A stretch of DNA of 8,342 bases from JAYUHK01 sp043767025 (GTDB lineage: Bacteria; Bacteroidota; Bacteroidia; Chitinophagales; Saprospiraceae), in contig JAYUHK010000194.1 of the NCBI GenBank assembly GCA_043767025.1, positions 1 through 8,342 of the forward strand, in the 5' to 3' direction. Positions within the stretch are counted from its first letter, which is position 1, and each line of letters begins with the position of its first letter. Made by a program: the position numbers and the translations under genes. This document shows, piece after piece, positions 7,577 through 8,342 of this stretch. Under the pieces are notes generated by a model, which did no database searches, was not told where the DNA came from, and saw only the letters and a list, made by a program, of their open reading frames with translations.

Positions 7577-7736
7577 GGGAATGCGTCTAAAATAAACTAC
7601 TCATTTATTCTGCTAAATTACAACCAATCACTGCGTTATTTTTTCGTTTCAACGCCCTGCGTTGCGCCCCAAAAATGCCTTGTTATTGTTTGAATTTATT
7701 TGAAAAGTTGGAGTACTTTATTTTTCCTTCATTCCC
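7577..7736 (+). repeat. 160-bp repeat family A, copy 4 (complete)
   Basis: A complete 160-bp copy with the best-preserved inverted ends: GGGAATG at the left against CATTCCC at the right, then AAAATAAA and TACTC, about 20 of 26 matching. The A-to-G change at the left tip is matched by a T-to-C change at the right tip, so the terminal pairing is kept. The hairpin CAACGC-CCT-GCGTTG is at 7650-7664. The copy ends 37 bp before the small ORF at 7774. Confidence 0.88.
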
Positions 7737-7739
7737 TAA

Positions 7740-7747
7740 TATTTTTG
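7740..7747 (+). promoter_or_regulatory. Candidate -7 promoter box just outside A copy 4
   Basis: TATTTTTG matches TAnnTTTG and starts 4 bp after the end of A copy 4 and 34 bp before the ATG at 7774. A one-mismatch version, AATTTTTG (6739-6746), sits at the same offset after A copy 2. In AT-rich DNA such matches are frequent, so this is weak. Confidence 0.3.
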
Positions 7748-7773
7748 AACACATATCCAAAATTTTTTACACC

Positions 7774-7887
7774 ATGATTATCCTTATCATCTTGGCGGTC
7801 ATTCTCGTATTTTTCGGCATCGAAATGACCCAACAGCCAAAAGCAAATCAACGCCGATTTTACCCAGTTACTGTACGAAGAAATTAA
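7774..7887 (+). CDS. Possible 37-residue single-span membrane peptide, or remnant of a frameshifted gene
   Basis: ATG at 7774 opens a peptide whose first 16 residues are strongly hydrophobic (MIILIILAVILVFFGI), like a membrane anchor. A basic tail (PKANQRRFYPVTVRRN) follows. The tail looks unlike a selected sequence. One base over, the other plus-strand frame is open from 7829 to 7912 and encodes a more protein-like stretch containing INADFTQLLYEEINEYSN. A single-base shift would therefore join the hydrophobic start to an acidic, helical-looking end of about 45 residues in all. A strong terminator starts 36 bp after the second stop, which suggests that some transcript ends here. I do not recognise a family. 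It may be a genuine small protein, a pseudogene, or a sequencing shift. Confidence 0.3.
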   Translation: MIILIILAVILVFFGIEMTQQPKANQRRFYPVTVRRN

Positions 7888-7947
7888 TGAATACTCGAAC
7901 AATCGGGTATAACTTTTTCTAAAAAAATCCATCGCCAGTTGGCGCAC

Positions 7948-7997
7948 AAAAAAAGGGTTAAAAACGCTAAATGTTTAGTGTTTTTAACCCTTTTTTT
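7948..7997. terminator. Bidirectional intrinsic terminator with a 24-bp stem
   Basis: Arms 7948-7971 and 7974-7997 pair over 24 positions with a single G-T type mismatch and only two bases between them. The stem begins with A7 and ends with T7 around a GGGTTAAAAACG core, so it can terminate transcription in either direction. On the plus strand it closes the unit containing the small ORF. No minus-strand gene lies just to its right. Confidence 0.85.
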
Positions 7998-8068
7998 ATG
8001 AGGCTTATCATATTTTGCAAGTAAAAAGCAGCTGAAAACAAGCACTTGGTACAAGTGCAGTCAGATTT

Positions 8069-8175
8069 TAAGTAGTTATAAGTTTTCAGTTTCTAATTTT
8101 GAGTCATCATAAACTATTGAAAATCAACAAATTGTGTCGAATGTTAAATGTCATCTATTTAAGTGTAAGAACTTA
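8069..8175 (+). repeat. 107-bp repeat family B, copy 3
   Basis: A full-length copy from TAAGTAGTTA to GAACTTA with the same 107-bp length as copy 2 and only a few substitutions, mostly transitions. Flanks differ from those of copy 2 on both sides, so these ends define the element's borders. The A-family heptamer found next to copy 2 is absent here. No coding potential. Confidence 0.85.
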
Positions 8176-8196
8176 TAGCAAATTGACGGCACAGTA

Positions 8197-8238
8197 ATTC
8201 GATATTCGATATTTCTTATTCGATATTCAATATTTCTT
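8197..8238 (+). repeat. 21-bp direct tandem duplication (two units)
   Basis: Units at 8197-8217 and 8218-8238 differ at one base. Each contains ATTCGATATTC followed by ATATTTCTT, and ATTC begins a third partial unit. It lies just downstream of the minus-strand gene end at 8250. Probably replication slippage in AT-rich DNA. Confidence 0.75.
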
Positions 8239-8249
8239 ATTCACTCACG

Positions 8250-8342
8250 TTACGCAAAAAATCTTTTTACTAAAATTTCAAGTAGCGTTTTATTCAAAGT
8301 CACTGTATTTTCAGACGTGCCTTGTAGAAATTCAAGTTTTTG
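8250..8342 (-). CDS. C-terminal end of an unidentified minus-strand gene (truncated by the window)
   Basis: Reading leftwards from the window edge, an open frame of 30 codons ends in TAA at 8250-8252. The residues (LEFLQGTSENTVTLNKTLLE, then ILVKRFFA at the end) have a natural protein composition and an amphipathic look. The fall from coding-like to very AT-rich repeat DNA right after the stop supports a real gene end. The piece is too short for a family to be recognised. No terminator hairpin is visible directly downstream on the minus strand before the tandem repeat. Confidence 0.5.
   Translation of the reverse strand, partial: QKLEFLQGTSENTVTLNKTLLEILVKRFFA

Noticed and set aside
98..7736. 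CRISPR array formed by the A repeats
   Set aside because: Units are 160 bp with inverted ends and irregular spacing of 75 bp to several kb. No cas genes are present.
7675..7887. Extension of the small ORF upstream into A copy 4
   Set aside because: The extended start lies inside a repeat element. Copies 1-3 do not keep this frame open with similar sequence leading into a gene, so the ATG at 7774 is preferred.
7729..7947. 72-codon minus-strand frame opposite the small ORF
   Set aside because: Composition (many Asp, Asn, Tyr, Lys in disorder) and its run into repeat A suggest chance; no start context or neighbour supports it.
6539..8020. Recurrent TACTTGCAA-like motif (near 6541, 7526 and 8012, mixed strands)
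   Set aside because: Short, imperfect and in differing contexts; not distinguishable from chance in this base composition.

Overview
The window looks like a chromosomal segment of a member of the Bacteroidota. Coding regions are moderately GC-rich and intergenic DNA is very AT-rich. Start codons lack clear Shine-Dalgarno sequences. Two genes are preceded by the octamer TAAATTTG, which fits the Bacteroidota -7 promoter consensus TAnnTTTG. I cannot name a genus from the sequence alone.

Layout from left to right. Positions 1-185 are repeat DNA: a 107-bp family (called B here) fused to the right part of a 160-bp family (called A). hemL (244-1569, +) encodes glutamate-1-semialdehyde aminomutase for tetrapyrrole synthesis. 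It converges on a 978-residue single-chain restriction-modification enzyme (1634-4570, -), with a strong hairpin terminator between the two stops. Next come a second B copy (4701-4807), a long hairpin (4849-4899) and fumC (4924-6312, -), the class II fumarase of the TCA cycle. The last 2 kb hold a complete A element, a four-helix DUF1761-type membrane protein (6770-7279, +), two further A elements in direct orientation, a doubtful short membrane peptide (7774-7887, +), a 24-bp-stem terminator, a third B copy, a 21-bp tandem duplication, and the C-terminal end of a minus-strand gene running off the right edge.

The genes do not form a pathway. Two housekeeping enzymes and one membrane protein of unknown role are single transcription units around a solitary restriction-modification gene. 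The DNA between the genes is the most unusual part. Two short non-coding repeat families recur, three complete 160-bp copies and three 107-bp copies (one cut by the window edge). Both look like miniature inverted-repeat elements (A clearly, B weakly), and they are physically joined at position 97/98. The restriction-modification gene shows an internal base-composition break around its target-recognition part, which suggests a mosaic origin.
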